A stretch of DNA of 64,000 nt from the NCBI GenBank assembly GCA_001604215.1, contig LVAX01000072.1, positions 86,913 through 150,912 of the forward strand, given 5' to 3'. Positions 50,868 through 60,345 of the stretch are shown here, piece after piece. This stretch comes from Clostridiales bacterium Firm_18. GTDB taxonomy: Bacteria > Bacillota > Clostridia > Monoglobales > Firm-18. Under the pieces are notes generated by a model, which ran no database searches, was not told the origin of the DNA, and saw only the letters and a program-made list of their open reading frames with translations. Position numbers and translations under genes: made by a program. Within the stretch, counting starts at the first letter, position 1. Each line of letters starts with the position of its first letter.

Positions 50868-52311
50868 AATGTCGCGCCGGGAATTTTTTAAGCACAGAGT
50901 ACCATTGTATAGAAAAGACATCGCCCTTTTTGCAAGAGAACAGTTAAATTTTATTGCAGATGAATGGCAGAAGGCGGTTTTTGATGATATTGTTGCGGAC
51001 AATCGAATATCTGTTAAGTCCGGACAGGGCGTTGGAAAGACTGCTGCCACTGCAATAGTGGTGCTTTGGTTTCTTTCTTGCTTTCCTTATCCTCGCGTAG
51101 TAGCCACAGCCCCGACAAAACAACAGCTTCATGATGTGCTGTGGAGCGAGGTTGCAAAATGGCAGTCCAACAGCCCCTTGCTTTCGGCAATATTGAAATG
51201 GACAAAAACTTATATTTACATGAAAGGATATGAAAAGCGTTGGTTTGCGGTTGCGCGCACTGCTACAAAGCCGGAGAACATGCAAGGCTTTCATGAAGAC
51301 AATATGCTTTTCATTGTTGATGAGGCTTCTGGGGTCGCAGATCCGATTATGGAAGCAATACTGGGTACGCTTACCGGCCCGAACAATAAGCTTTTAATGC
51401 TTGGCAACCCGACAAGAACTTCCGGAGTGTTCTATGATAGCCATACAAAAGATCGGGCCATGTATTGCTGTCATACTGTAAATGCGGAAACCGTTAAAAG
51501 AGTTAACAAGGATAATATTGAATCAATAAAGCGGAAGTATGGAGAGAACAGCAATGTTGTACGGGTACGAGTGTACGGCGAGTTTCCCCTGCAAGAAGAT
51601 GATGTTTTCATTCCGTTATACATGATTGAAAAATCAATAATGACAGAATACGAAGAGCCTGAAATAATATCAAGTATTGATATAGGCTGTGACGTTGCAA
51701 GGTTTGGTGATGATAAAACTGTAATAGGTTACAAAGTTGACAAAAAGGCATATATACATAAAAAATTCCATGGCCAAGACACCATGCGGACCGCAAAGGA
51801 AATAGCAAACCTTGGGTTTAGGCTAAGGGATAAATATAAATTTACAGGTAATATTCCTGTCAAAGTTGACGATGGTGGTGTCGGCGGCGGTGTTGTCGAT
51901 AGACTTAGGGAGTTAAAGCGGGAATATCCTTCACGTTATTCATGGATGACTGTAGTGCCTGTTAATTTTGGTAAAGTTATAAAGCACAAATACTACCATG
52001 ACAGTACAACATACATGATGGCAGTTGTTCGCGACATGATTTCAGACATTGATGATGATGGCAACGAGAAAGAAGTTGAGCTTATTCTTCCTAACGATAA
52101 TGACCTGGTAGGGCAGCTCAGCTCGCGCAAATATGATTATAAAGCTAACGGCAAGCAAAAGGTTGAAAGTAAAAAGGAAATGAAAGAGAGAGGTTTGGCA
52201 TCACCTGACGAGGCTGATTGCATATTACTTGTTTGTCTGCCTGTAAAATCACGCAGGAAGGAGAATGTTAAAAATGAGCAAAAACAAAACGCTGCCAAAG
52301 ATGAACGTTAA
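50860..52311 (+). CDS. terL: Terminase large subunit
   Basis: About 483 residues. ATPase with Walker A SGQGVGKTAA and Walker B MLFIVDEASG; nuclease domain of the RNase H fold with IDIGCDVARFGDDKT, VDDGGVGGGVVD and PDEADC as metal-binding acids. It pumps and cuts phage DNA at the portal. The start is TTG 50860, 6 bases after AGGACGGTGA, or ATG 50869; both give the same domains. Confidence 0.9.
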   Translation: MTKMSRREFFKHRVPLYRKDIALFAREQLNFIADEWQKAVFDDIVADNRISVKSGQGVGKTAATAIVVLWFLSCFPYPRVVATAPTKQQLHDVLWSEVAKWQSNSPLLSAILKWTKTYIYMKGYEKRWFAVARTATKPENMQGFHEDNMLFIVDEASGVADPIMEAILGTLTGPNNKLLMLGNPTRTSGVFYDSHTKDRAMYCCHTVNAETVKRVNKDNIESIKRKYGENSNVVRVRVYGEFPLQEDDVFIPLYMIEKSIMTEYEEPEIISSIDIGCDVARFGDDKTVIGYKVDKKAYIHKKFHGQDTMRTAKEIANLGFRLRDKYKFTGNIPVKVDDGGVGGGVVDRLRELKREYPSRYSWMTVVPVNFGKVIKHKYYHDSTTYMMAVVRDMISDIDDDGNEKEVELILPNDNDLVGQLSSRKYDYKANGKQKVESKKEMKERGLASPDEADCILLVCLPVKSRRKENVKNEQKQNAAKDER

Positions 52312-53824
52312 AATTATCAAAGCGGCGGAAAAACCGATAAAAAAAGCAGACGCCCCTAAAGCTTTGGCTGATGAAAAAGAATCCTCGTCTATTTGGATTA
52401 GTCACCCGATTGACTTAAGGGCCTTGCTGACGCTTGTGGATCATTCCACTATTTTGCCTCAATGTATCTGTGCATATAAAAACAACATTACAGGCTTCGG
52501 CATTGGCGTTAGGTATAAAGAGGACGTAGAGGAAACGGAAGAGATGGCAAATGAATATATGTATGCTGAAAAGGTCCTGGATTTACTTAACATTGATATG
52601 GATACAAAGGAAGTGTTTGAGGCTCTTGTTGAAACACGAGAAATATACGGTATATCATATCTTGAAGTTATACGGAGCTTCGATGGGAAAGTATCTCAAG
52701 TTGAGCTCATCAAGGATGTTCCGACGGTGACTAAATCAATTCGGCTTGACCCTGTTATTGATGTTGAATATTACTATAATGGGGAGGCAGTTACCCGAAA
52801 GAGAAAGTTTTGTAAATATCGGCAGGAAAAGAACGGAAAAACAGTGTACTTTAAAGAGTTTGGCGACCCGCGAATTATGGATCTGCGAGATGGAAGGTAT
52901 TTAGAATCAGGCGAAAGCCTTGACTTGGAATATCAGGCGAACGAGATTTTAGAATTCCCCATAGGCATAGACGACTACGGGAAAATTAGATGGATGGGGC
53001 AAATATTAAGTATTGACGGTGCCAGGAAGGCGGAGAGCCTAAATAATAGCTACTTTGACAATGGAAGGCATACGCCGCTTGCAATTATCGTTCGTGGAGG
53101 CACTCTATCAGATGAAAGCTTTGCAAAACTTGAAAATTACATGAACGAAATCAAGGGAAGTGCCGGGCAGCATGCTTTTTTGGTGCTTGAAGTGGAAGAC
53201 AGTGACGATCGCCCTGCTTTTGACGAGGGGAAGCAGCCTGCAGTTGAGTTAAAGGACATGGCCGGGATACTGCAAACCGATGAATTGTTTCAAGCGTATC
53301 TTGACAATACAAGGCGCAAGGTGCAATCGGCATTCAGGCTTCCGGACTTATATGTGGGATATACAACAGACTTCAACCGCTCCACAGCTCAAACTGCAAT
53401 GGAAGTTACCGAAAAGCAGGTATTCCAACCGGAAAGAAAATCATTGGCGTGGATTATTAACAATAAACTGTTTAACGATTTTCAATTCAAGCATGTTGAG
53501 TTTTACTTTAAAGAGCCTGATATTTCAAATCCTGATGACCTTTACAAAATACTTGCAGTTACAGAGCGTGCCGGCGGCGTTACACCTAATCTTGCCAAAC
53601 GCATTGCACATGAAGCAATTGGGCAGAAGTGGGAAAACTACGAAGGTGAATGGGGAGATATACCGCTCCAAGTTTCGAATCCCGGGAAACAATCCTCTGG
53701 CTCTGGGCTTGACGTTCAACTCTCGGAACAGATATTAAAGGCCGAATCGAATTCTGACCATGAAGTTGTTGCAGTGATGAAAGAGGTCAGAAAACTGTTG
53801 TGCGAGATGCATAAGGAGGATTGA
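52274..53824 (+). CDS. Phage portal protein (PBSX-like)
   Basis: 516 residues from ATG 52274; ATG 52265 abuts the GGAAGGAG. Portal signatures include WISHPIDLRALLTLVDHSTILPQC near the N-terminus, YGISYLEVIRS, and ARKAESLNNSYFDNGRHTPLAI with a C-terminal STAQTAMEVTEKQVFQPER. It forms the dodecameric ring at the head vertex. Confidence 0.88.
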   Translation: MSKNKTLPKMNVKIIKAAEKPIKKADAPKALADEKESSSIWISHPIDLRALLTLVDHSTILPQCICAYKNNITGFGIGVRYKEDVEETEEMANEYMYAEKVLDLLNIDMDTKEVFEALVETREIYGISYLEVIRSFDGKVSQVELIKDVPTVTKSIRLDPVIDVEYYYNGEAVTRKRKFCKYRQEKNGKTVYFKEFGDPRIMDLRDGRYLESGESLDLEYQANEILEFPIGIDDYGKIRWMGQILSIDGARKAESLNNSYFDNGRHTPLAIIVRGGTLSDESFAKLENYMNEIKGSAGQHAFLVLEVEDSDDRPAFDEGKQPAVELKDMAGILQTDELFQAYLDNTRRKVQSAFRLPDLYVGYTTDFNRSTAQTAMEVTEKQVFQPERKSLAWIINNKLFNDFQFKHVEFYFKEPDISNPDDLYKILAVTERAGGVTPNLAKRIAHEAIGQKWENYEGEWGDIPLQVSNPGKQSSGSGLDVQLSEQILKAESNSDHEVVAVMKEVRKLLCEMHKED

Positions 53825-53826
53825 GA

Positions 53827-55431
53827 ATGTGTAATTGCAGCGGCTTAATAAAGGCTATTGACGCTTTTATTATGAAAGCAGATGATAATCTTAAAAAAAG
53901 ATTGGAGAAAGAAGGTTTTTTAAATGCGGAAGAGACGGTAGACGCCGCCACTGAATTAGAGGACAAAGTTGCAGAGGCTCTCGTGGAAGAAACAGAACTA
54001 TTAACCTCCGATTTAAAAGAGGTTGTTGACATGGAAGCATTTTATGCCGATATATGGCCGGAGGTTAAAGCTGCAGATGACCTTGATGTAAAGCTTTTCG
54101 ATGTGTTCAAAAACCAGTTTGAAACGATTATGCCCCAGCTTATCACAGCATACATAAAACAGACGGATTCGGACCTCATGCTCGTAAACACAAGCAAGCG
54201 TACCACAGCATGGATCACCGATTGGAGCGAGGAGCTTGGGCGGTTGATGAAGCTTAATTCCCACAGTGAGATTGAACAAATTCTGCTGGAGGGCCTTGAT
54301 GAAGGCTTAAGCGTAGAAAAGGTTACGCAGTCCATTCTTGAAAGCGGCATCCGGGATGAATATTATAAAGCACGCCGAACTGCAATAACGGAAATGCTAA
54401 GGGCTCATTCCGTTGCAAGGCAGGAGGGGCTAATACAAAGCCCCGCCGTTGAAGAAAAGGAATGGGTACATACCGGAGCTTACAGAATTAAGCCCCGGGA
54501 AAACCATATTGCCATAAGCGGTCAGATTGTGCCTAAAGATGAGCCTTTTAAGCTTATCGGTGCTGACGGTGCGAGGTATTACCCCATGTATCCTCGAGAC
54601 AGCATATTACCGCCGGGCGAAAGCGTCAATTGCCATTGCATTCACAGAGGTATAGTGTCAAAAAAAGTACTCGGTTTAAGCCTTGAGGATAGAAAAAAAC
54701 TGCAAGAGCAGGCCATTGTCGATGATGACGGAGCTTGGGAAAAGGAGATTGACGCAAGAAATAAAGCCAAAGCCGGTATAAATGAGGAAACCATTAAAAT
54801 GGATTGGTTAAAGAACAAGGATAAAAATGAACAGGTTAAATACCTTGGTTCTGAAAGCAGATGGGCATTGGTTGAAAGTGGGGTAATTAAAGACGATAAG
54901 GATTTGCAAAAGCTCTTTAAAACCACGACCACCAAGAGTGGTAAGAAAGTTGTTACACGTAAAACCTTGAATGAATTGAAAAAAGATGGTATAATTACCA
55001 TTAGGAAAAGCGTTGTAAACCATTCTTCAAAGGGCGAATATACGGGCAAATCAAAGATGTACCCCAATGGAAGACCTATAGGCGGCGCACATTCAGTTGC
55101 CGGTTTAGAAGAGTGTAAGAACAGGGGTATTGAATACAATGTGACAAAAACTTTTACAAATGGGGTTACACTGGGAAATATTCCTTGTCATAAGCAGGTG
55201 TTTAAGCGTTCGGGAGACGGGCAGGCTTGGTTTCCTGAAGAATGGACGGATGATGATATCCTTGTAGCGGGCACTTTTGTATCGAATAGCAGTGAGACTG
55301 TTGTAGAGGGTCATCAAACAGCAATATACAACGGCGTTGCCGTAAGAGTGCTTTATGATAAAAATGGCGACATAACAACAATATGTCCTGATTATGACCA
55401 GGAAACAGTGAAGGGAGTTAAGGTCAAATGA
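53827..55431 (+). CDS. Minor head (MuF) protein with C-terminal EndoU-like toxin domain
   Basis: 534 residues from ATG 53827, 6 bases after AAGGAGGA. Residues about 170-275 are a MuF-like head morphogenesis domain (EMLRAHSVARQEGL, WVHTG, PPGESVNCHC). A linker follows, and the last ~120 residues match bacterial EndoU nucleases: GGAHSVAG with His422, NGVTLGNIP, AWFPEEWTDDDIL, a second His496 in EGHQTAIYNGVAV, and KNGDITTICPDYD at the end. MuF proteins with toxin tails are a described class in temperate phages. It overlaps the downstream putative immunity gene in ATGA. Confidence 0.75.
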   Translation: MCNCSGLIKAIDAFIMKADDNLKKRLEKEGFLNAEETVDAATELEDKVAEALVEETELLTSDLKEVVDMEAFYADIWPEVKAADDLDVKLFDVFKNQFETIMPQLITAYIKQTDSDLMLVNTSKRTTAWITDWSEELGRLMKLNSHSEIEQILLEGLDEGLSVEKVTQSILESGIRDEYYKARRTAITEMLRAHSVARQEGLIQSPAVEEKEWVHTGAYRIKPRENHIAISGQIVPKDEPFKLIGADGARYYPMYPRDSILPPGESVNCHCIHRGIVSKKVLGLSLEDRKKLQEQAIVDDDGAWEKEIDARNKAKAGINEETIKMDWLKNKDKNEQVKYLGSESRWALVESGVIKDDKDLQKLFKTTTTKSGKKVVTRKTLNELKKDGIITIRKSVVNHSSKGEYTGKSKMYPNGRPIGGAHSVAGLEECKNRGIEYNVTKTFTNGVTLGNIPCHKQVFKRSGDGQAWFPEEWTDDDILVAGTFVSNSSETVVEGHQTAIYNGVAVRVLYDKNGDITTICPDYDQETVKGVKVK

Positions 55432-55748
55432 ATAAAAAATTAATAAAATTATTTGCCGACCTTGATAGGTTCTGGAATATAAGCAGCTCCCCTAATCTTA
55501 AAGGAGAGCATCCAAACTGTATGACTACAGCGTACGAAATTAAAGAGGAACTTGTATCATTGGGGTTTAAAAAGGCAGATAAAATACTTAAAGAATTGAC
55601 CGATGAGCAAATTGAACAGATAATATCTGTAGTGGAGGAAATAATTGATGAAATGCCGGAAACTGCAGATACATTTAAGCAAATCAATGAAGAAAGGAAT
55701 ATACATTGGTTAAATGATGAATTGAAATTGCTTGGAATAATTGAATAA
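55428..55748 (+). CDS. Putative immunity protein for the MuF-EndoU toxin
   Basis: 106 residues, acidic and helical (ILKELTDEQIEQIISVVEEI). No recognised family. Its ATG lies inside the toxin stop codon, and two terminators follow within 100 bases. Immunity is inferred from this position; it does not resemble a structural protein. Confidence 0.55.
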   Translation: MNKKLIKLFADLDRFWNISSSPNLKGEHPNCMTTAYEIKEELVSLGFKKADKILKELTDEQIEQIISVVEEIIDEMPETADTFKQINEERNIHWLNDELKLLGIIE

Positions 55749-55769
55749 TAATTTAATATCCGGAAATTA

Positions 55770-55807
55770 GTCAGTTAGTTGCAAAACGCAGCCGACTGGC
55801 TTTTTTT
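55770..55807 (+). terminator. First terminator after the toxin-immunity pair
   Basis: GTCAGTTAGTTGC pairs with GCAGCCGACTGGC using several G-U pairs and one mismatch, followed by a T7 tract. Confidence 0.6.
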
Positions 55808-55810
55808 ATT

Positions 55811-55846
55811 GCGGCCGTAAGGTTTTGCTTTCCGGCTGCTTTTTTA
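55811..55846 (+). terminator. Second terminator in tandem
   Basis: GCGGCCG pairs with CGGCTGC and is followed by TTTTTTATT, 3 bases after the first terminator ends. It lies upstream of the XkdF-like gene. Confidence 0.55.
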
Positions 55847-55872
55847 TTATAGGCAAAGGAGGTGAAAAGAGA

Positions 55873-57150
55873 TTGAATGTGTTAAAGGCATACGCAATAT
55901 CTGATGCGAAAATTCAGTTTGTGTCACTCGTTGATAAGGCGGCCAATAAAAGACGGTTTATAATCACAAAAGCGGAAGATGGCGAGGCAAGCTTCCAGGT
56001 ATACGGAAGAATTGTCAAAACCGACAGCAAGCACCATTATGTCACAGGGATTGTATATGAGCCGATGGTTGAGGATTCAGACGGCAACTATATGACAGAG
56101 GAGGAAATTACAAAGGCTGCTTATTGGTTTGCCAAAAACGGTGATAAGGTTGACCTGCAGCACAGCTTTGAAACACTTGAAAATGCAAAAGTCGTTGAAA
56201 CTTGGATTGCTAAAGCAGACTTCTCCATTGGTGATGAAAAGGTTAAGAAAGGCTCCTGGCTCATTACGGTCGAAATCTCTGATAATGAGATTTGGGATAA
56301 GATTGAAAAGGGAGAGATTACTGGCTTTTCAATGGGAGGTGTAGGCAAGTACAGCGATAAAGATGTTGATTTGTCGGCTATTGAAAAGCAAAAAATAAAC
56401 ACCGGCGAAAACAAAAGCATTTTCAAAAAGCTTGCCTCGGCGTTTGGATTCGATATTGTTGAAAAAGGTGCTGTAGCCGACAAATTCAAATCCAAAACTC
56501 AAAGCACGCTGTTTTGGAACGCTTGGTATTCATTGCAAGAAACCTTAAGCCATTACGATTGGACAACCGACAAACAAGAATTTGAAACCGATGAGGACAC
56601 CATCAGAGAAGCGTTACAGGAGTTCAGCGAAATTGTAATTGATGTTTTGGCTGAAAAAAGTGTTACAAAGGCGCTTACGGTTGACCTGCCTGTTGAAAAG
56701 GCGGGGAAGCCAAGAAAAAGTAATGTGGATCATGAAACATTACAAAAAATTTATAAAAATCTCGGTGAATACTTAGCCGGGATTGAAGAAATTAAGGAGG
56801 ATGAGATTGATATGAAGGAAGCAGATGTTCAAAAAATGATTGACGAATCAATTAAAAAAGCACTGGAAAACAATAATCCTGCACCGACCGGGGCAGCTTC
56901 CAATGCCGGCGGCGCGGAAGCAAAGCCCGAATTAACGCAAGAGAGCATTGAAAAGATGATTACAGATGCCATCCAGAAAGCTCTCACCCCGGAGGAAAAG
57001 GCGATTACAGCCGAAAATATCGGCGAGGTTATCGAATCAGCAGTGCAAAAGGCAATGGAGCCTGTATTGAAGGCAAAAGGCTTGCCTACAAACCTTAATG
57101 AAGGCAATGTTAAGAAAAGCGAGCCGCATTACATGACGGGCATTATTTAA
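55873..57150 (+). CDS. XkdF-like phage protease/scaffold
   Basis: 425 residues from TTG 55873, 8 bases after AGGAGGTG; an upstream start at 55825 lies in the terminator. XkdF signatures: IQFVSLVDKAANKRRF, VTGIVYEPMVEDSDGNYM, DKVDLQHSFE (a possible catalytic His), and ITGFSMGGVG with a Ser. The C-terminal third is helical and low-complexity, like a scaffold. It probably processes the capsid. Confidence 0.8.
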   Translation: MNVLKAYAISDAKIQFVSLVDKAANKRRFIITKAEDGEASFQVYGRIVKTDSKHHYVTGIVYEPMVEDSDGNYMTEEEITKAAYWFAKNGDKVDLQHSFETLENAKVVETWIAKADFSIGDEKVKKGSWLITVEISDNEIWDKIEKGEITGFSMGGVGKYSDKDVDLSAIEKQKINTGENKSIFKKLASAFGFDIVEKGAVADKFKSKTQSTLFWNAWYSLQETLSHYDWTTDKQEFETDEDTIREALQEFSEIVIDVLAEKSVTKALTVDLPVEKAGKPRKSNVDHETLQKIYKNLGEYLAGIEEIKEDEIDMKEADVQKMIDESIKKALENNNPAPTGAASNAGGAEAKPELTQESIEKMITDAIQKALTPEEKAITAENIGEVIESAVQKAMEPVLKAKGLPTNLNEGNVKKSEPHYMTGII

Positions 57151-57179
57151 TGCCAATTATTTTTAACAAGGAGGAATAC

Positions 57180-58115
57180 ATGATGTCTATATCTAATGAG
57201 CAAATCATTCAAAAAACTTTGACGACTTCAGGGGTTACGGCCGGTCTGCTTAACCCTGAACAAGCGCAAAAGTTTATTAAGCAGACCTTTGATGCTACAC
57301 CTCTTGGACCATTGACCAGAAACGTTTTAAGAAAATCAAAAACAGGCGAAATTGATAAAATCGGAATTGCTTCGAGGATACTTAGGAAAAAGACTGAAAA
57401 TGTGGACGACAACTATCGTGCAAAGCCGACTTTTAGCAAAATCGAATATGCAACGACTGCTGTTCGCTTACCTTGGGAAATTACCGAGGAAACCCTTCGC
57501 GAAAACATAGAAGGGCAACAGCTTGAGGAAATCGTTACAAATCTTATGACAGCACAAGTGGGGGTTGACATTGAGGACTTAGCAATAAACGGTGACACCG
57601 AAATAGCCGAAACAGACGAGGACTATGATTTCCTTAAAATCAATGACGGCTGGCTGAAACAATTGCTTGACGGCGCTCATGTTGAGGATAGGTCCAGTAA
57701 AAGCTCCGGCGCAATGAAAATCGATGTGTATTATGATGCACTAAAGCTAATGCCGAACAAGTATAACAACGGCAAACTTCGTTGGCTGATGTCGCCAAAA
57801 CGCAAGCAAGAATGGGATAAATATTTGCTTGACAAGGTTATTACCGTTGGCGGCGGCGTTACGGATGCGATAATGAACAGCCCTGCGGCCATTCCGTCTA
57901 TCGAAGTGCCGTCACTGCCTGACAGCAACATAATACTTATTGATCCCAAAAATCTTATCAAGGTTTATACTTACAACATGATTATTCGAAAAACAACCGA
58001 GGGCAAGGAAGCAATCATGCAGGATAAAAGATTTTACATTATTCATTTTGATTTTGATGCTGTCATTGAAGAGCTTGATGCCGCTGTTGTTATAAAAGGC
58101 TTGGCAAGCATATAA
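57180..58115 (+). CDS. Major capsid protein
   Basis: 311 residues from ATG 57180 (a second ATG follows at 57183). HK97-like fold capsid of the PBSX group: an N-terminal helix, LPWEITEETLRENIEG, VDIEDLAINGDTE, LRWLMSPKRKQEWDKYLLD and a terminal DFDAVIEELDAAVVI. AAGGAGG precedes it. Follows the protease, the usual order. Confidence 0.88.
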   Translation: MMSISNEQIIQKTLTTSGVTAGLLNPEQAQKFIKQTFDATPLGPLTRNVLRKSKTGEIDKIGIASRILRKKTENVDDNYRAKPTFSKIEYATTAVRLPWEITEETLRENIEGQQLEEIVTNLMTAQVGVDIEDLAINGDTEIAETDEDYDFLKINDGWLKQLLDGAHVEDRSSKSSGAMKIDVYYDALKLMPNKYNNGKLRWLMSPKRKQEWDKYLLDKVITVGGGVTDAIMNSPAAIPSIEVPSLPDSNIILIDPKNLIKVYTYNMIIRKTTEGKEAIMQDKRFYIIHFDFDAVIEELDAAVVIKGLASI

Positions 58116-58130
58116 GGAGGATTGCTGATT

Positions 58131-58562
58131 ATGATTAAGTTAAAGCTTATTCGAGGGCTATCCTACAGCGGAGGAATTACGGGAGGCGGTACTGTTTCAG
58201 CTACCGCCAAAAAGCCTTTTGTAGAAGTTGAAACGCTTGAGGATGCGGAAATTTTAGTTAAAAGCGGCCACTTCGAAGTTGTTGACAACAAAGAAAAAGC
58301 GCCGGCTAAAGCTGAAAATACTCCGTCTCCGCCTTTTCCCGGAGCCGAAGGCGATAAGACGGAGGATAAAGAGGTCAGTGTCGACAAGATGACTAAAAAA
58401 GAGCTTTTGGAATACGCTTCGGCGAAAGGCATTGACATTTCTGATTGCACAAACAATAAAGAGCGTGCTGCCCGCATTAAAGAGGTTTTAGAAGCGGGCG
58501 CGGATCCTGACCCTGACATGGAGTCTTTGGAAACAGACGCAGAGCCTGACTTTGGCGAATAA
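58131..58562 (+). CDS. Phage head protein with C-terminal SAP/HeH-like helix pair
   Basis: 143 residues from ATG 58131 after AAGGAGG. The N-terminal part is beta-rich (LKLIRGLSYSGGITGGG). A Pro/Glu-rich linker follows. MTKKELLEYASAKGIDI and AARIKEVLEAG form a helix-extended-helix motif often found in phage Rho-N/SAP-like proteins. It may join capsid and connector. Confidence 0.6.
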   Translation: MIKLKLIRGLSYSGGITGGGTVSATAKKPFVEVETLEDAEILVKSGHFEVVDNKEKAPAKAENTPSPPFPGAEGDKTEDKEVSVDKMTKKELLEYASAKGIDISDCTNNKERAARIKEVLEAGADPDPDMESLETDAEPDFGE

Positions 58563-58582
58563 TAGTTTAAGGAGGAAATATC

Positions 58583-58990
58583 ATGAAGTTAGATAATCTT
58601 TATAATGCCGGAGCTTGCGGTATTGAGCAAGCTCTTTACCTTGGAAGCGTTGCTTTTAATACTGAAGACATTGATGCAGGCGTAAAGCTTGCCACAATAC
58701 CCAAAAATCATGTAATAACTCGCGCTGTGGCAATTGTTAAAACGCCTTTTAACGCCGGCACTACAAATGTGCTTACTCTTGGAAACAAGGTTGGGGATAC
58801 CTATGATGCTGATGCTTTGCTTGATGCCACTACAATAACAGCGGGCACTGCTGGAGTATATCAAAAGCAGCTATGGATTGAAACAAGCTCTGCTGACATG
58901 GACATATATGCGGAGTTTGATGAAACCGGGACTGACGCTACTGAAGGCACAGCAGAGTTTTATGTTTTCATAATGAGACTGCCTGAATAG
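58583..58990 (+). CDS. Probable head decoration-like protein
   Basis: 135 residues, beta-rich, small and soluble, between capsid and connector genes. Its sequence (AGVKLATIPKNHVITRAVAIV, NVLTLGNKVGDTYDADALLD) is like proteins annotated in this slot of PBSX-type phages. Assignment rests mainly on position. Confidence 0.5.
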   Translation: MKLDNLYNAGACGIEQALYLGSVAFNTEDIDAGVKLATIPKNHVITRAVAIVKTPFNAGTTNVLTLGNKVGDTYDADALLDATTITAGTAGVYQKQLWIETSSADMDIYAEFDETGTDATEGTAEFYVFIMRLPE

Positions 58991-59001
58991 GAGGTGGTCT
59001 T

Positions 59002-59403
59002 ATGGCAAAGCGGCCATGGGTTTCACCCAATGAAGTAAGGGCATATTCTGAATTTGCCGAAGTTGTAAACCGTACGGATGACAAGCTAAAGATTGACATT
59101 TCGAGGGCTGAAATGCATATCATTTCCTACACTAACAACAAGGAATTGCTTGATGATGAAAAATACCCCGAATTGCCCGAGGAAGTTAAAACGGCCGTTA
59201 TTATTGTTGCTGAAAGCTACGCCCATAACGCAGTTGAGAAAACGAAGAACTTAAAAACGGAAACTTTTGACGATTATTCATACACCATTGAAAGCAATGA
59301 GATTAAGGCATCCGAAATCAGGGAGGAAATTGCGCCACTTCTTGAAGACTATATGATTGCAAGGTCAAGCAACCTGCTGAATATGCGTCTAAGAAAGCTG
59401 TAG
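59002..59403 (+). CDS. Head-tail connector, DUF3199/YqbG type
   Basis: 133 residues. WVSPNEVRAYSEFAEV, KIDISRAEMHIISYTN and VIIVAESYAHNAV match the YqbG adaptor family of the skin/PBSX phages. GGAGGTGG precedes the ATG. Confidence 0.78.
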   Translation: MAKRPWVSPNEVRAYSEFAEVVNRTDDKLKIDISRAEMHIISYTNNKELLDDEKYPELPEEVKTAVIIVAESYAHNAVEKTKNLKTETFDDYSYTIESNEIKASEIREEIAPLLEDYMIARSSNLLNMRLRKL

Positions 59404-59418
59404 AAAGGGGGCGTTTTC

Positions 59419-59808
59419 ATGGCTATTGAGGACCTTTTTGACCACAAATGTGACATTTATCATTGCCTGGAAAGCAACGATAGCCCCGGATACGGATTGC
59501 CGGGTTCACCAAAATTTTCATATCCCGATACTCCGGACCTTGTTGATGTTCCCTGCCATTTTGCTGTGTCTAACGCTTATATTAACATCTCCCAAGGCGA
59601 GCCTAAAAACCATTATACCGGGCAAATCAAGCTGACGCTGCCAAAAGGTACAGACATAAGGCTCAATGACAAGATTGTTGACAAGACGATTGATGCGGCA
59701 ACGGGAGAAGTTAAGGGGTATGAATATACGGCAGAGATACCAAGGGACATAAGAGGGCATCATATTGCTGTGTATTTGCATAGAACAGATGTGCAGGTGC
59801 CGCTATAA
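59419..59808 (+). CDS. Head-tail protein, DUF3599/YqbH type
   Basis: 129 residues, beta-rich. FDHKCDIYH at the N-terminus and GHHIAVYLHRT at the C-terminus fit the YqbH/XkdH stopper family. Its stop overlaps the next ATG. Confidence 0.75.
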   Translation: MAIEDLFDHKCDIYHCLESNDSPGYGLPGSPKFSYPDTPDLVDVPCHFAVSNAYINISQGEPKNHYTGQIKLTLPKGTDIRLNDKIVDKTIDAATGEVKGYEYTAEIPRDIRGHHIAVYLHRTDVQVPL

Positions 59809-60335
59809 TGGATAATTTTGATGTTACCGTTGATTTAAGTCAAATAAAAGTCTTTTTTGGAAGGGTGCAGCAGGCGGCAAGCGGCGACTTTAAGAAGGAG
59901 CTGGAATTGTTTCTTGAAGGGTTAGGGTATGAATTCTTGCGGATATTGGAAGATGAGATAATCCGTAAAAAGGTGATTGATACCCGCTTACTGTTAAACA
60001 GCTTTCAAAAGGGGAACGAAAACAATGTGTGGATATTTAATGATGGAAAACTTTCCCTTGAAGTAGGAACAAATGTCGAATATGCCGCTTATGTAAATGA
60101 CGGGCATTGGACTTGCAAAAAAGGTGAGATTGGAAGGTTTGTTCCCGGCATTTGGGAAGGTGACAAGTTTATTTACCAAAAGGGTGCCAAAACAGGAATG
60201 TACCTTAAACAGCAATGGGTTGAAGGCAGGCATTACTGGGAAAGCGCCCTTAAAATCATGGAAACGATATATCCTAAATTCCTTGAAGCAAAATTAGAGG
60301 AATGGCTGAAAAAATACTTTAGAGAGTTTATGTAG
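59808..60335 (+). CDS. HK97 gp10-like/XkdI tail completion protein
   Basis: 175 residues. VIDTRLLLNSFQKG, LEVGTNVEYAAYVNDGH and KTGMYLKQQWVEGRHYW are characteristic of gp10-like proteins of contractile phages. Located between XkdH- and XkdJ-like genes. Confidence 0.8.
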   Translation: MDNFDVTVDLSQIKVFFGRVQQAASGDFKKELELFLEGLGYEFLRILEDEIIRKKVIDTRLLLNSFQKGNENNVWIFNDGKLSLEVGTNVEYAAYVNDGHWTCKKGEIGRFVPGIWEGDKFIYQKGAKTGMYLKQQWVEGRHYWESALKIMETIYPKFLEAKLEEWLKKYFREFM

Positions 60336-60345
60336 GGGTGGTGCA

